DNA from: Sequoia sempervirens
Lineage: Eukaryota; Streptophyta; Pinopsida; Cupressales; Cupressaceae
Length of the DNA: 64,000 nt
NCBI GenBank assembly: GCA_007258455.2
Contig: VDFB02275595.1
Span: 1-64,000 of the forward strand
Direction: 5' to 3'
The notes under the pieces are model-generated. The model was given only the letters and a program-made list of their open reading frames with translations, had not been told where the DNA came from and made no database searches. Of this stretch, positions 44,834-54,524 are shown one piece after another (the first letter of the stretch is position 1; each line of letters opens with the position of its first letter). The translations under genes were made by a program, and so were the position numbers.

Positions 44834-46980
44834 CTGAAAAAAATTGAAAAATTATATAGCATTGTCAGATTTTGATTTGCAAATTCAAAGAGATTTGTAT
44901 AATCAAACTATTGATGAAACAGAGTCGATTTATATTCTGTAGCAATGCAAATTATTTATCTTGCTTTGGTTAACTATTGTCATCTATTTTTTACAACCAA
45001 AACTTTTACTTAAATCTCCAATGGATGAAATTAGCATGTCAATAATAATGAAAAAATGCTGAACATAATATATGTATATAACAGAAACGACTTCAGCCTC
45101 AAGTTATACAACACACACAAAAGAAAGGAAAGCTGAAGACATCCAGTCATATGAATATGAACTTGAAGATACCACTCAAGAAGTCTGAATTGATCCTATG
45201 ATGAGAGAAATAAATTGACATCCACTACATTGCACCATTCCACAATAAATCCTCTACGTGTCTACTAATTTGACACATGAATCTCTGATTTCACTCTTGT
45301 TTCTATTTTTTATTTCCCAACTCATTACACATGTATGAGACAATACGCTTATTCTTACTGGCTGTGGGTTCCACATATGGATTCACATATAGTTCTATTA
45401 AATCAATAAAACATCGTTTCTCCTTCAGACTAAATTTAATTAACACAAATAGAGAATATAATCCAAGATTCCTAAGTAATCTCATAGTGACATCCCCACT
45501 ATCAACAATCTAATAAAGTACAGAAAGGAACTAGTATCATTGTTCAACTAGCATTAAATAACAAAGACCAAGTGTTGTACTAAACTACAACACAAAATAA
45601 GTTCATTTTAAAATTATGTTCACATTTTCTTATATTGCTATGGGAAAGAGGTTACAAGGGAAGGTATTTATTTAATTGGCATTAACAGAGAGTAAATTCA
45701 AATAGCAAGACACAAATAACCATGGTAGCAAGTAATCAAGTACAGTGCTTCAGTTTGCTAAGGTTTCATAAGAAAACATATAAGAGTAACACATGAAAAC
45801 GAATAAAACTCTTGCCAAAGCAGATACGGGATGCCAAAGATGCAGGAAACAGACTGACAATCTCTTATAAAGAAGAATGAGTAACAAAACCAAAACTGAT
45901 GTAAGGTTCATGTCAGTAACATAAGAATCCGCATGTAACAAAACCAAAGGTGAGAACAGTATACATGGAAAAGAAATAGAAAATAGAAAACGAACCCAGG
46001 TATTAGTGCAAGTACAAATGCATTAGCAAAAGGATTTTCATCAGTGAAATAAAAAGTGGAACTCTGAGGAATTAAACTTCTAAATTGCAAATCAAACTAT
46101 CGACTCCTTGGGAAGCTTATTGATTTGTGTGAATATCACTTGAATAGCTCACAATGCTCTTGAACCGTGGTGCCTGCACTTTATCATTTTGTTGGGTGAT
46201 CCCATTCTCAGAAATCCATCCTTTAGGTCACAGTTACCTCACAGACTGCAAACCAACTTTGGGTTTTTCTTTAGCTTATTCTCCAGTTTGGGATTAGAGT
46301 TTCTTTCTTAATTTGAAATATTTTATTTAGAAATTCCAAAAAAAAATCATCTCCTCCTAAAATCTTCCTTTTTATTTACCATGACTAGAAGTCCTAAAAT
46401 AACTCTCGCTGCTACTCAGACAGTTTAGCTACTGTTTATCTGATCCTAATCCTGCTCTAAACTTTATTCTTGCTGGTCATCTGCAACGATTTGTTTCATT
46501 TATCAGAATTTTCCCAGTTTTCTTGAGTTTTTCCCACTTTGACAGGATAGAATTGAATCTCCTCTATTGTATAGGGGATCACATTCTAAAATCTGACTGT
46601 TAAAAGAAAAAGAGAATGGGACAAAAAAAGCAAAGAATATGCTTACCGTTTGGTATCCTTACTTCCTGTATTAGTATTTTTTCAACTTTTTATCAGCATG
46701 GATCTGTTTGGCAGTTCAAAAAGTCTATTAGTTAAGACCCATAAGCTTGACTTGGTCCAACTCCTTATTCAAGAGCTACATGGTCAGCAATAACAAAAAA
46801 TGGATTTCAACTCGAACTAATGCAGCAGATGATGAGCATGTTTTGACATCTCACAGGTCACCAATGCTATTTTGTCTGCCATCCCAATTGCCAAAAATAC
46901 TTTCAAGTTGAACACCAAGATATTTATTCCCTATTTTATCGGCAATAGATGGGGACAAACTGAATGCTTGGATTCCTATT
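44834..46980. other. AT-rich non-coding DNA, probable intron
   Basis: There is no recognisable coding motif, transposon border or RNA gene. It lies just upstream of the DmX-like exon, so it is probably intron. Confidence 0.55.
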
Positions 46981-46989
46981 GTTAGGACC

Positions 46990-48064
46990 TATGTTCCACG
47001 GCATTTCGGGGACAGGGACGGGGGGACGGCAGGGGACGCGTTTCGGGGACGGCAGTCCAAGGTCAGATTTTTGGGGACGGCGGGGGGACGGCAATATAGG
47101 AATTTTTCGATATATATACATATATATATAGATACGAATTTTTAAAAATATATTATATATAGATAGAAAAAGAGAGCAATTTGAAATATCAAATATGTGC
47201 AACAATATCAATATGACAATATGTGCATAGATAAAGAGTATAACAGCGATATAACAGCGATATAACAGCAATATAAAGATAAAGGTAAACACTAACAACA
47301 ATGCCAATAACTTAACTATTAAATATAAAAGCATTTTGTTCAATTTTAGGTTGAATGACTAAAGTAAATATAATAATATTTTATTTAGTCAATGCCATTC
47401 AAATGGGGATAAAACATTTTTATCAAATATAATTATTATAAAACATTTAATATTTAATATTTAATATTTGATAAAACATTTAATATTTAATATTTAATAT
47501 TTGATAAAACATTTAATATTTATCAATTATCAAGCAATTTTTATTTAATTTGACAATAATATTAAATAGTTTGTTTAAAAATTAAATGTTTTATCAAATA
47601 TAATGAAATATTTAATATTTAATATTTATCAAACAGTTTTTATTTAATGAAATATTTAATATTTACCTTGTAATTTTTATTTTATTTGACAATAAAATTA
47701 AATAATTTGTTAAAAAATTAAATGTTTTATCAAATATAATGAAATATTTAATATTTATCAAGCAATTTTTATTTAATTTGCCAAAAATCAAAACATTTTT
47801 TACTTTGATGAAGGGGGACACCTGGGCGTCCCTGATATAGTTGGGGGACTCCTAGCCGTCCCCTAGCCGTTTCGGGGACACCTAGGCATCCCCTTTTATT
47901 TTCCAAGCGTCCCCTTTTTTGGGGACGCGTTTCCTACCGTCCCCCCGTTTTCAAAAATCAGGGGGGGACGCCTAGGGGACGTCCCCTGCCGTCCCCCCAT
48001 CCCCGAAACGGGGGGGACGGGGACATAGGGTTTGGGCGGGGGGACGCGTCCCTGTGTAACACAA
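46990..48064. mobile_element. Non-autonomous DNA element with G/C-rich arms and AT-rich core
   Basis: The 1,075-base unit is flanked by the direct repeat GTTAGGACC (46981-46989 and 48065-48073). The ends are imperfectly inverted (TATGTTCCACGG on the left; TGTGTTACACAGG near the right end, read in reverse). The left 100 bases are runs of GGGGAC, with matching C-rich runs on the right at 47820-47995 and a last G-rich block at 48006-48050. The centre (47100-47800) is almost pure A/T with repeated TTTAATATTTAATATT phrases. No transposase is encoded. The 8-9 bp duplication suggests a hAT-like MITE, but the ends are not diagnostic. Confidence 0.65.
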
Positions 48065-48073
48065 GTTAGGACC

Positions 48074-49084
48074 CAATCCTGCAGTGCCAAATTTTACTTG
48101 AGTCCCAATTTCTTTGTACACTTGGGCCTTATTTTGCCCCTAGCATACAACCGATCTGAGAAATCTTTTTATGGGTCTTTTCCTGTCAATTTTTCCTAAG
48201 TGTTGCCCTTTGTCATCCCCCATATGCCCCTCATGTGTTAAAAGTTGTGAAAATCCAAGAAAATTCCAAGTGTGGGATGTTTTGGGTCATTTCTCTAAAT
48301 CTAGGACAGTTTGTTGGACTTTCAAATTTCAGGATTACCCTTACTTGAGTACTTGGTATACCTCCCTCCAAATCCCTAATCATTTTCCTTACTTTCCTTT
48401 CTGCATTAGAGTTTCGGCCATCCCTTTCCCCAAGTACACCTTCCCCGGTATCTCCAATCCCCAATCCTTGATGCATTGTCAAGTGCTGACAACATCACAT
48501 CAGTGCCAAGTGTCCTCTTCTGCTCATAGCATGCAAGTTTTCTTCCTAGTGCAAGTTCTAAAAAGTAAACTTCTTCAAATCTATGCTATTGCACTCTACC
48601 ACCACCTAGTGACCATGGCAACTAATGTTCCCAATGCATCTCTAGACCCAAGCAAGATCTATGGGGCCTACTTCCAACTCGGAGCCAATTATACAGATGT
48701 TAAGTTCATTGGAGCACACTATTTCTTCCATATAATGCGACTTCACTTAGACCAAGCTAAAGAGATTCTATGATAGTGCACGGGTCGTCCGCTTAGAACC
48801 TTTTGAAAATGGATCAAGGGCCCAAATTCAAACCAACAAACGGCTAGTGCAATGCTTTGTGGCTCCGCACGAACACCATCTAGCTTACAAAAACAACAAA
48901 TTGAAGGCCCAACAACCCTCCCAATTGCAATTCTAACATCTAGTGGCTCCAAAGCAATCTTAAATGCTTTCTCCACGGATTCTAAAGCAAAACACGACAA
49001 CATACTGCATCCACTGGTTTTGTAGGCCCCATCCCTAGCCACATTCTACAATGGATTTCATGGGGGTTTTCTTGCACTCCTCAA
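48074..49084. other. Unresolved stretch left of the gypsy fragment
   Basis: The 200-codon open frame at 48171-48773 has no recognisable motif, and its composition looks like untranslated retroelement DNA. The real gypsy similarity starts near 49085. Confidence 0.45.
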
Positions 49085-49492
49085 ATTCCTCAATGCTGTG
49101 ACAACTTGCTTCCATAGTTCATCAAAAACGTCTCCATTTATGTCATTGTATGGATATCATCCTCCTTCCATCACATCATCATTTAAGGTGTCGCCAAGAG
49201 TTCACACTGTGGAGGACCACATGCTTCATCAACAACAAGTACTTTCAAGACTTAAAGAGAATCTATCCATAGCACAAAATCGAATTAAGCACTAGGCAGA
49301 CTAGCACCGTAGTGAAAGAAGTTTTGAAGTTGGGGATTGGGTTTTCTTAAGATTGCAACCTTACAAGCAAATGTCACTAAAGCAACAGTCAAAGAATAAC
49401 AAGTTGTCTCCAAAATATTATGGCCCATACCAAAGCATGCAAAAGACTCCAAAATATTATGGCCCATACCAAATCATGCAAAAGATAGGTAG

Positions 49493-49961
49493 TGTTAGTT
49501 TTAGATCAGAAATGCAAATAAACAGAAATACAACACACAAATCAATGACCACAACATTTTACCCTAGGAAAACCCTCCTACTCGAGGGAGAAAAACCCAG
49601 CAACAATATTCTCTTTATATATTAGAAGAATAAGTGCAGAAACTGCATACAAATCAGGCCCTACACAAGGCCGAGTCTAATACAATGAATGGAGACACTT
49701 CTCTTCAAATGATGACACTTCTTCTTAGAATCGAATCTACTGCTAGGAGGCGAACTGCTGCTGCTGTTGAAGATGCGAATTGGAGAGTGAATGAATTGAT
49801 GATCAAATGAGAGGACTCCATCCTCTATAATTACCAAACTAGGTGGCCTTCTCTCTAGGGCCGACCTAGATCAAATATATTTTATATAAAAGATGAAGGC
49901 CGACCTACCTTGAGCAAGATATAATTAGAAGAAAATATCTCCCGCCGCAACAACACTAACA
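49493..49961 (-). repeat. 3' LTR of the non-autonomous element
   Basis: It starts TGTTAG and ends CTAACA on the plus strand. It aligns with 52355-52820 with few differences. It contains the hairpin TCTAGG/CCTAGA (49854-49870) and a CCCTC/GAGGG U5-type hairpin near 49575-49590. Confidence 0.93.
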
Positions 49962-49999
49962 CTCCCTCTTAGCTAGGGAGGTATTTTACCAGATATCCT

Positions 50000-50587
50000 C
50001 GTCATGGAGTCTCTCAACATGACGCCCACAATGGCTACACCCATTTGTGGAAAACCACATCTCAGTCTCAGAGATGTACAAGAGTTCATCATGGAGTCTT
50101 TCAACATGATGTCCACAATGGCTACACCCATTTGTGGAAAACACATCTCAGGTTCATCACGGAGTCTCTCAACATGACGTCCACAATGGCTAATCCCATG
50201 TGTGGAAACACACATCTCAATCTCAGAGATGTACAAGGGTTCATCACAGAGTCTCTCAACGTGATGTCATCATGGAGTCTCTCAACATGACATCCACAAC
50301 GGCTACTCCCATGTGTGGAAAGAAACACATCTCAATCTCAGAGATGTACAAGGGTTCATCACGGAGTCTCTCAACGTGATGTCGTCATGGAGTCTCTCAA
50401 CATGACGTCCACAATGGCTACTCCCATGTATGGAAAGAAACACATCTCAGTCTCAGAGATGTACAAAGGTTCATCACGGAGTCTCTCAATGTGATGTCGT
50501 CATGGAGTCTCTCAACATGACGTCTCATCTTAGTCTCAAAGATGAACAAGGGCTTGCACCTCATATTTCTCCGTCTCAGAGAAATAT
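50000..50587 (-). repeat. Array of conserved-loop hairpins
   Basis: Three hairpin types alternate in a composite repeat. Type 1 has loop GAGTCTCTCAA with stem CGTCATG/CATGACG (50000-50024, 50383-50407, 50498-50522), CATCATG/CATGATG (50087-50111) or CATCACG/CGTGATG (50357-50381; 50472-50496 with one wobble). Type 2 has loop A(G/A)TCTCA with stem ACATCTC/GAGATGT (50057-50077, 50212-50232, 50327-50347, 50442-50462), CATCTT/AAGATG (50526-50544) or ATATTTCTC/GAGAAATAT (50563-50587; loop CGTCTCA). Type 3 is a CCACA...TGTGG arm pair within CCACAATGGCTAC. Not all copies are perfect: 50155-50177 mixes two stem types. Confidence 0.9.
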
Positions 50588-51669
50588 ACATTACAACAAA
50601 TTTTCATGATGATGTGACTCCCTCTGAAGCTCCAAGTACTTGCATCAACCTCCTGACCTCCTCGTCCAAGATTGCCTACAATGCTTGCCTTAGAGGAACG
50701 GTTTCCAACGCACACCTCCGACACTGCTGACTTGTGAGAGTTCAGGACTGTCCTTCTCGACCTCATCCCAAATCACCCTATTCTGAATAGGTTTGCGGAG
50801 CTACCAATGTCAAATCCAGATTGACTGTCTTGTGCAATTTTGTTCTCTGCAGCTGAAGAGGTCTTCCAAGGACTTTAGCACCTGTCCTTGCAACACTGCA
50901 ACCCACTTAGCTAACACCCTTCACTTCTTCTCAGTGAGTCACAGAACTCCCTCTTGATCCCTACCTCAGAGATTGCAAAGAAATCCTCTGGAAGTGAACT
51001 CCCCTCCATTGACTAATCTCAGAACCTTAATCCTTTTCCCGGACATGCTCTCAACTCGTGCCTTGAATTCTCGGAATTTAACTCCCTCTGAATGTCATTT
51101 TCTCCTCTTCGAAGTAGCTGATCGCAATGACAATTTGTATAGGTTCTCCGTTGTTTAGTGTCTTCATCTTTCTCAATCTTCTTGTTGATGTAAACTCTCC
51201 ATCCAAGGCTGACCCAACCTTGTGCCCTCGAGAGATGTCTCCAATGAAGAATCAAGAGAGTTATGTCCCACCAACTCAATCCCATGGCTGCAAGCTATGT
51301 CTCCATGTTTGTTCATTTCTCCAACCGACATGACTTCTTCATAGAATGCCTCAAGCTCTTCCTCCCTTTGAATTCCTTATGCGATCTCTCATCATCCTTT
51401 TGCTCCTCAATCCATCCTGCATTTTAGAGAGATTAATAATAGTTCATAGAGTCAAACTACCCCGAAGAGAAATATACAGCCCAATGCTAGAAGCATACAT
51501 GATTCACTATTCCCAATGTTATTGCATGAATTATTATTAACTACATAAAATTCATGATCATAAAATACTTATCTCTTTATTGTTGGTACACCATTGAGCT
51601 AGACCTGTAGCTGTGTCTCATCTTCGCCACCTTCAAAGTTGCCATCCCATGCAACTGACCTCATATTTT

Positions 51670-51972
51670 TCAGATCAAACACAATTCAACTGCTTTAGCT
51701 CTTCTTTCCAGCTCTTCATCTGAATCTTGCATCTTGTCATAGCCCTCAAGCCACATTTGAAATCGACATCTATCTGCTTCCTTTTGTGTTGGATGAAGAA
51801 CCAATCCTTCTATATTTTTGGATTTAGATATCCCTGGTAGTGACTTGACCAATCTTTCAGCAACATTTCGAGTACTTTGATACCTTCTTCCATCAATACA
51901 CTGAGTATGTACAACAACAGTGAATGGAAATACAAGATACTTTGCCTTCAGTTCTGGTTTAGTGTCAAACAC
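51670..51972 (-). other. Unrecognised 100-codon open frame inside the non-autonomous element
   Basis: The frame includes YLVFPFTVVVHTQCIDGRR, LVKSLPGISKSKNIEGLVLH and FQMWLEGYDKMQDSDEELE. It resembles no retroelement protein I know. It lies where gag would start, after a leader that follows the primer-binding site. It may be a remnant of gag or a captured host exon. A GACACTAAACCAG just upstream could be an old splice acceptor. No function is assigned. Confidence 0.4.
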
Positions 51973-52343
51973 AAAGATTCACAGCAGCCAAGCGGATGAC
52001 ATCAAAGAGATAACTTGATTACAATCACATAGGTGGCGATCATAATCAGGTGTCGATAAGGACTCAATTCCAATTCTAATCAGCGATGGTAGTTATACTT
52101 GCCAAACTTCAAAGGGCTACATTTCAGACAGATTCACAAGAACAAATGTCCAACTGATAAAGAGTTCTTGCTCTGGCCTAGGATTCAAAATCGCTTTCTG
52201 CATCTAAGCATTATCTCCAGCATCCATACATAGCATGATTTCGATGCAGCCGTTACACTATCTTCTTTTCTTTGAGAGACAGCCCTAAATGAAGAGTTGT
52301 CTTGACTGCTTAGCCAAATCTGATCAAATCTTTTCTAAACCCA

Positions 52344-52354
52344 CTCTGATACCA
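52344..52354 (-). promoter_or_regulatory. Primer-binding site (tRNA-iMet type)
   Basis: The minus strand reads TGGTATCAGAG immediately after the LTR end, as in the copia element at 27601-27615. Confidence 0.9.
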
Positions 52355-52820
52355 TGGTAGTTTTAGATCAAAAATGCAAATAAGCAAAAATACAACACAC
52401 AGGTCAATGAACACAAAATTTTACCCTGGGAAAACCCTCCTACTCAAGGGAGAAAAACCCAGCAACAATATTCTCTTTATATATTAGAAGAATAAGTGCA
52501 AAAACTGCATACAAATCAGGCCCTACACAAGGCCGAGTCTAATACAATGAATGGAGACACTTCTCAAATGATAACACTTCTTCTTAGAATCGAATCTGCT
52601 GCTAGGAGGCGAACTGTTGCTGCTGCTGAAGATGCGAATTGGAGAGTGAATGAATTGATGATCAAATGAGAGGACTCCATACTCTATAAATACCAAACTA
52701 GGTGGCCTTCTCTCTAGGGCCGACCTAGATCAAATATATTTTATATAAAAGATGAAGGTCGACCTGCCTTGAGCAAGATATAATTAGGAGAAAATATCTC
52801 CCGCCGCTACAACACTAACA
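52355..52820 (-). repeat. 5' LTR of the non-autonomous element
   Basis: It runs 466 bases from TGGTAG (one change from TGTTAG) to CTAACA. It carries the hairpin TCTAGG/CCTAGA with loop GCCGA at 52713-52729. A TATTTATAG box (minus) lies near 52683-52692; the other LTR has TAATTATAG there. Confidence 0.93.
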
Positions 52821-53145
52821 GGTAGTGTTGCCTACAAGCTTGAATTGCCATCAACAACAAAGATATATCTAGTTTTTCATGTTTCTTGTTTGGAGGTAAT
52901 TGGAAATAATATCCCTACTCAGACAATATTACCTGAGCTAGATGAAGAAGGAAGAATCACATTGGAACCAGAGTTTATTCTTTAGAAACACAAAAGGAAG
53001 CTAAGCACTAGAACACTCACTCAGTATCTTATCCAATGAAACAATTTACCAATTGAAGATGCCACATGGGAAGACGAGGAGTTCATTCAGAAGCATCCAA
53101 ACTTGCTTAGCATTGAGCACAATGCTTCTCTGAAGAGGGGGGGCA

Positions 53146-53558
53146 TGCTACACCCTTAATATTAGAGTACATCAGGTTATGAATAGTCAGCTTGTGACTA
53201 TCTTAACTCTTAATTAAGTCATACTATCATTATTATATAGTTATTTAGTTAATTAGGTCGGCCTAGGGCTTATATAGGGTTATCTAAGTTGGCCTAGGTG
53301 ATATCCTAGGCATAAATAAGGTATATCTAAGAGGTAGTGAGTCTTATTTCATCATTATATTGTGAATTATGTTCTAATTGGAGATATTTGGAGGTCTTCC
53401 CCCTCGAAGTGGCTTGTTATTCTCAATTATTATCAAGTATTTGCAACATATTTCCTATCATATTCTTCTATTGTGCAAGTTATTTCATTACAGCATTAGT
53501 CATGGCAAGCCAAGGTTTGCCTAGGATAAGTCGATAGTCTCTCAAGTTGGCTTTAAGC
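53146..53558 (+). repeat. Start of the 3' LTR of the gypsy element, cut by copia at 53559
   Basis: TGCTACACCC begins directly after the purine tract AAGAGGGGGGGCA. The sequence includes a TAGG/CCTA hairpin with loop TCGG at 53254-53265 and a TTATATAGGG TATA-like box near 53270. The copia 5' LTR starts at 53559, and I could not find where this LTR resumes after 58779. Confidence 0.7.
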
Positions 53559-53917
53559 TGTAACACTATAAAGTCAGCTTGGTGCTCAATTAACTTTTAG
53601 GATAGACTTTAGGAATATTTTTTAATAAAGTCATGTTGACTATAGGTATTTTTCCTATGAGTTGTCATCCATATCCTTTATGAATAAGATATTTGTCATC
53701 CTTATTCTCTATGGATAAAATTTATCTTTTTGCTTTATGATTTGTCAATCTTATCCTATGAGTTGTCATCCTTATTCTTTGTGGATAAGATATTTTTCAT
53801 CCTTATCCTCTATGGATAAGATTTATGTAATCCTATATAAGGATGGTTTTGCTCCTTATTTCATAATAGATTTTTATGCAATCTTGGTTAAACCTTTTGT
53901 GTGTTGCTTTTGTAATA
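53559..53917 (+). repeat. 5' LTR of the decayed copia element
   Basis: It starts TGTAACAC and ends TTTTGTAATA before the primer-binding site. It contains four variants of the phrase GTCATCCTTATCCT..GGATAAGAT, an internal repeat (53655-53835). A TATATAAGGATGG box lies at about 53834-53846. Confidence 0.8.
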
Positions 53918-53929
53918 TGGTATCAGAGC
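53918..53929 (+). promoter_or_regulatory. Primer-binding site (tRNA-iMet type)
   Basis: TGGTATCAGAGC is the standard copia primer-binding sequence, right after the LTR end. Confidence 0.93.
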
Positions 53930-54524
53930 TCGAGTTTTGTAAATTCTCGGGATCGGTGACCACGTGAATTCTACGGACTGTGGCAGTGATGAATTGCATG
54001 CAAGAGACACAAAAGAATGTGCCAAAGGAAGTTGTACGGATTCGTAAAAAAAAAAAATCAATAAATTCGTGGGTCTATTTTTTGTAATTTTTTAGCGAGT
54101 ATTTTTACAAACTTTGTGGGTTTTTAATAGTTAAAAATAGCACAAGTTTTTAAGACCCGTTTTTTGATGATTTTTTTTTTAATTGTAATTTTTCAACTCT
54201 TTTTTGGCGATTTGTGTACCAAATTGTGGTTGTTTGTGGAATTTTTGGAGATTTTTTTCCAAAATTTCTGCAGATATTTTTTCATACTTTTTGCAAGTTT
54301 TTTTTTCGAATTTTTTTGCAAATTTTTCCATAATTTTAAATTTTTTCTAAATTTTGCAGATCTTTTTTCGAAATTTTTGCAAATTTTTGTTGCAAAATTT
54401 TGCCAATTTTTTTATAAAATCATGTGTTTTTTACTTTCCTGCTCAAGTTTTTCCCAAAAAATTTAGTGGTTTTTATAACAGCAACAATTTTCTTCATTTT
54501 CCGTGATTTCAGATTGCAAGAGGA

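Larger units (their letters stand above)
49493..52820 (-). mobile_element. Copia-type non-autonomous LTR element, complete
   Basis: The 3,328-base element has 469- and 466-base LTRs, exact target duplications GGTAG (49488-49492 and 52821-52825), a tRNA-iMet-type primer-binding site (52344-52354) and a polypurine tract next to the left LTR (minus: CTAGCTAAGAGGGAG). The interior is only 2.4 kb. It has an unrecognised 100-codon frame (51972-51670), copia integrase relics near 51060-51020, and a hairpin array near the 3' end. It cannot encode its own RT. The copia element 22517-28197 shares the 3' hairpins and LTR end style, and is a plausible type of helper. Confidence 0.93.
49085..53140 (+). 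pseudogene. Ty3/gypsy pol 3' end, split by a copia-type element
   Basis: The left part (49085-49487) encodes the end of an integrase: SPFMSLYGYHPPSI, then a helix ending IAQNRIKH and YYGPYQ. After the insertion 49493-52820, the frame resumes at 52826 with VAYKLELPS, VFHV, ILPELDEEG and a chromodomain-like tail (LPIEDATWEDEEF, near 53050). Removing the insertion and one GGTAG restores IGSVAYKLELPS in frame. Stops lie near 49294, 52982 and 53030. A roughly 30-base segment is duplicated at about 49420-49480. The PPT AAGAGGGGGGG and an LTR follow at 53146. This is the 3' end of a chromovirus. Confidence 0.9.

Noticed and set aside
48171..48773. 200-codon open frame as a gene
   Set aside because: No recognisable motif, no splice context, and composition like untranslated retroelement DNA.
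50000..50590. CRISPR-like repeat array
   Set aside because: Repeats are hairpins inside an LTR element of a plant genome, with no spacers of constant length and no cas genes.
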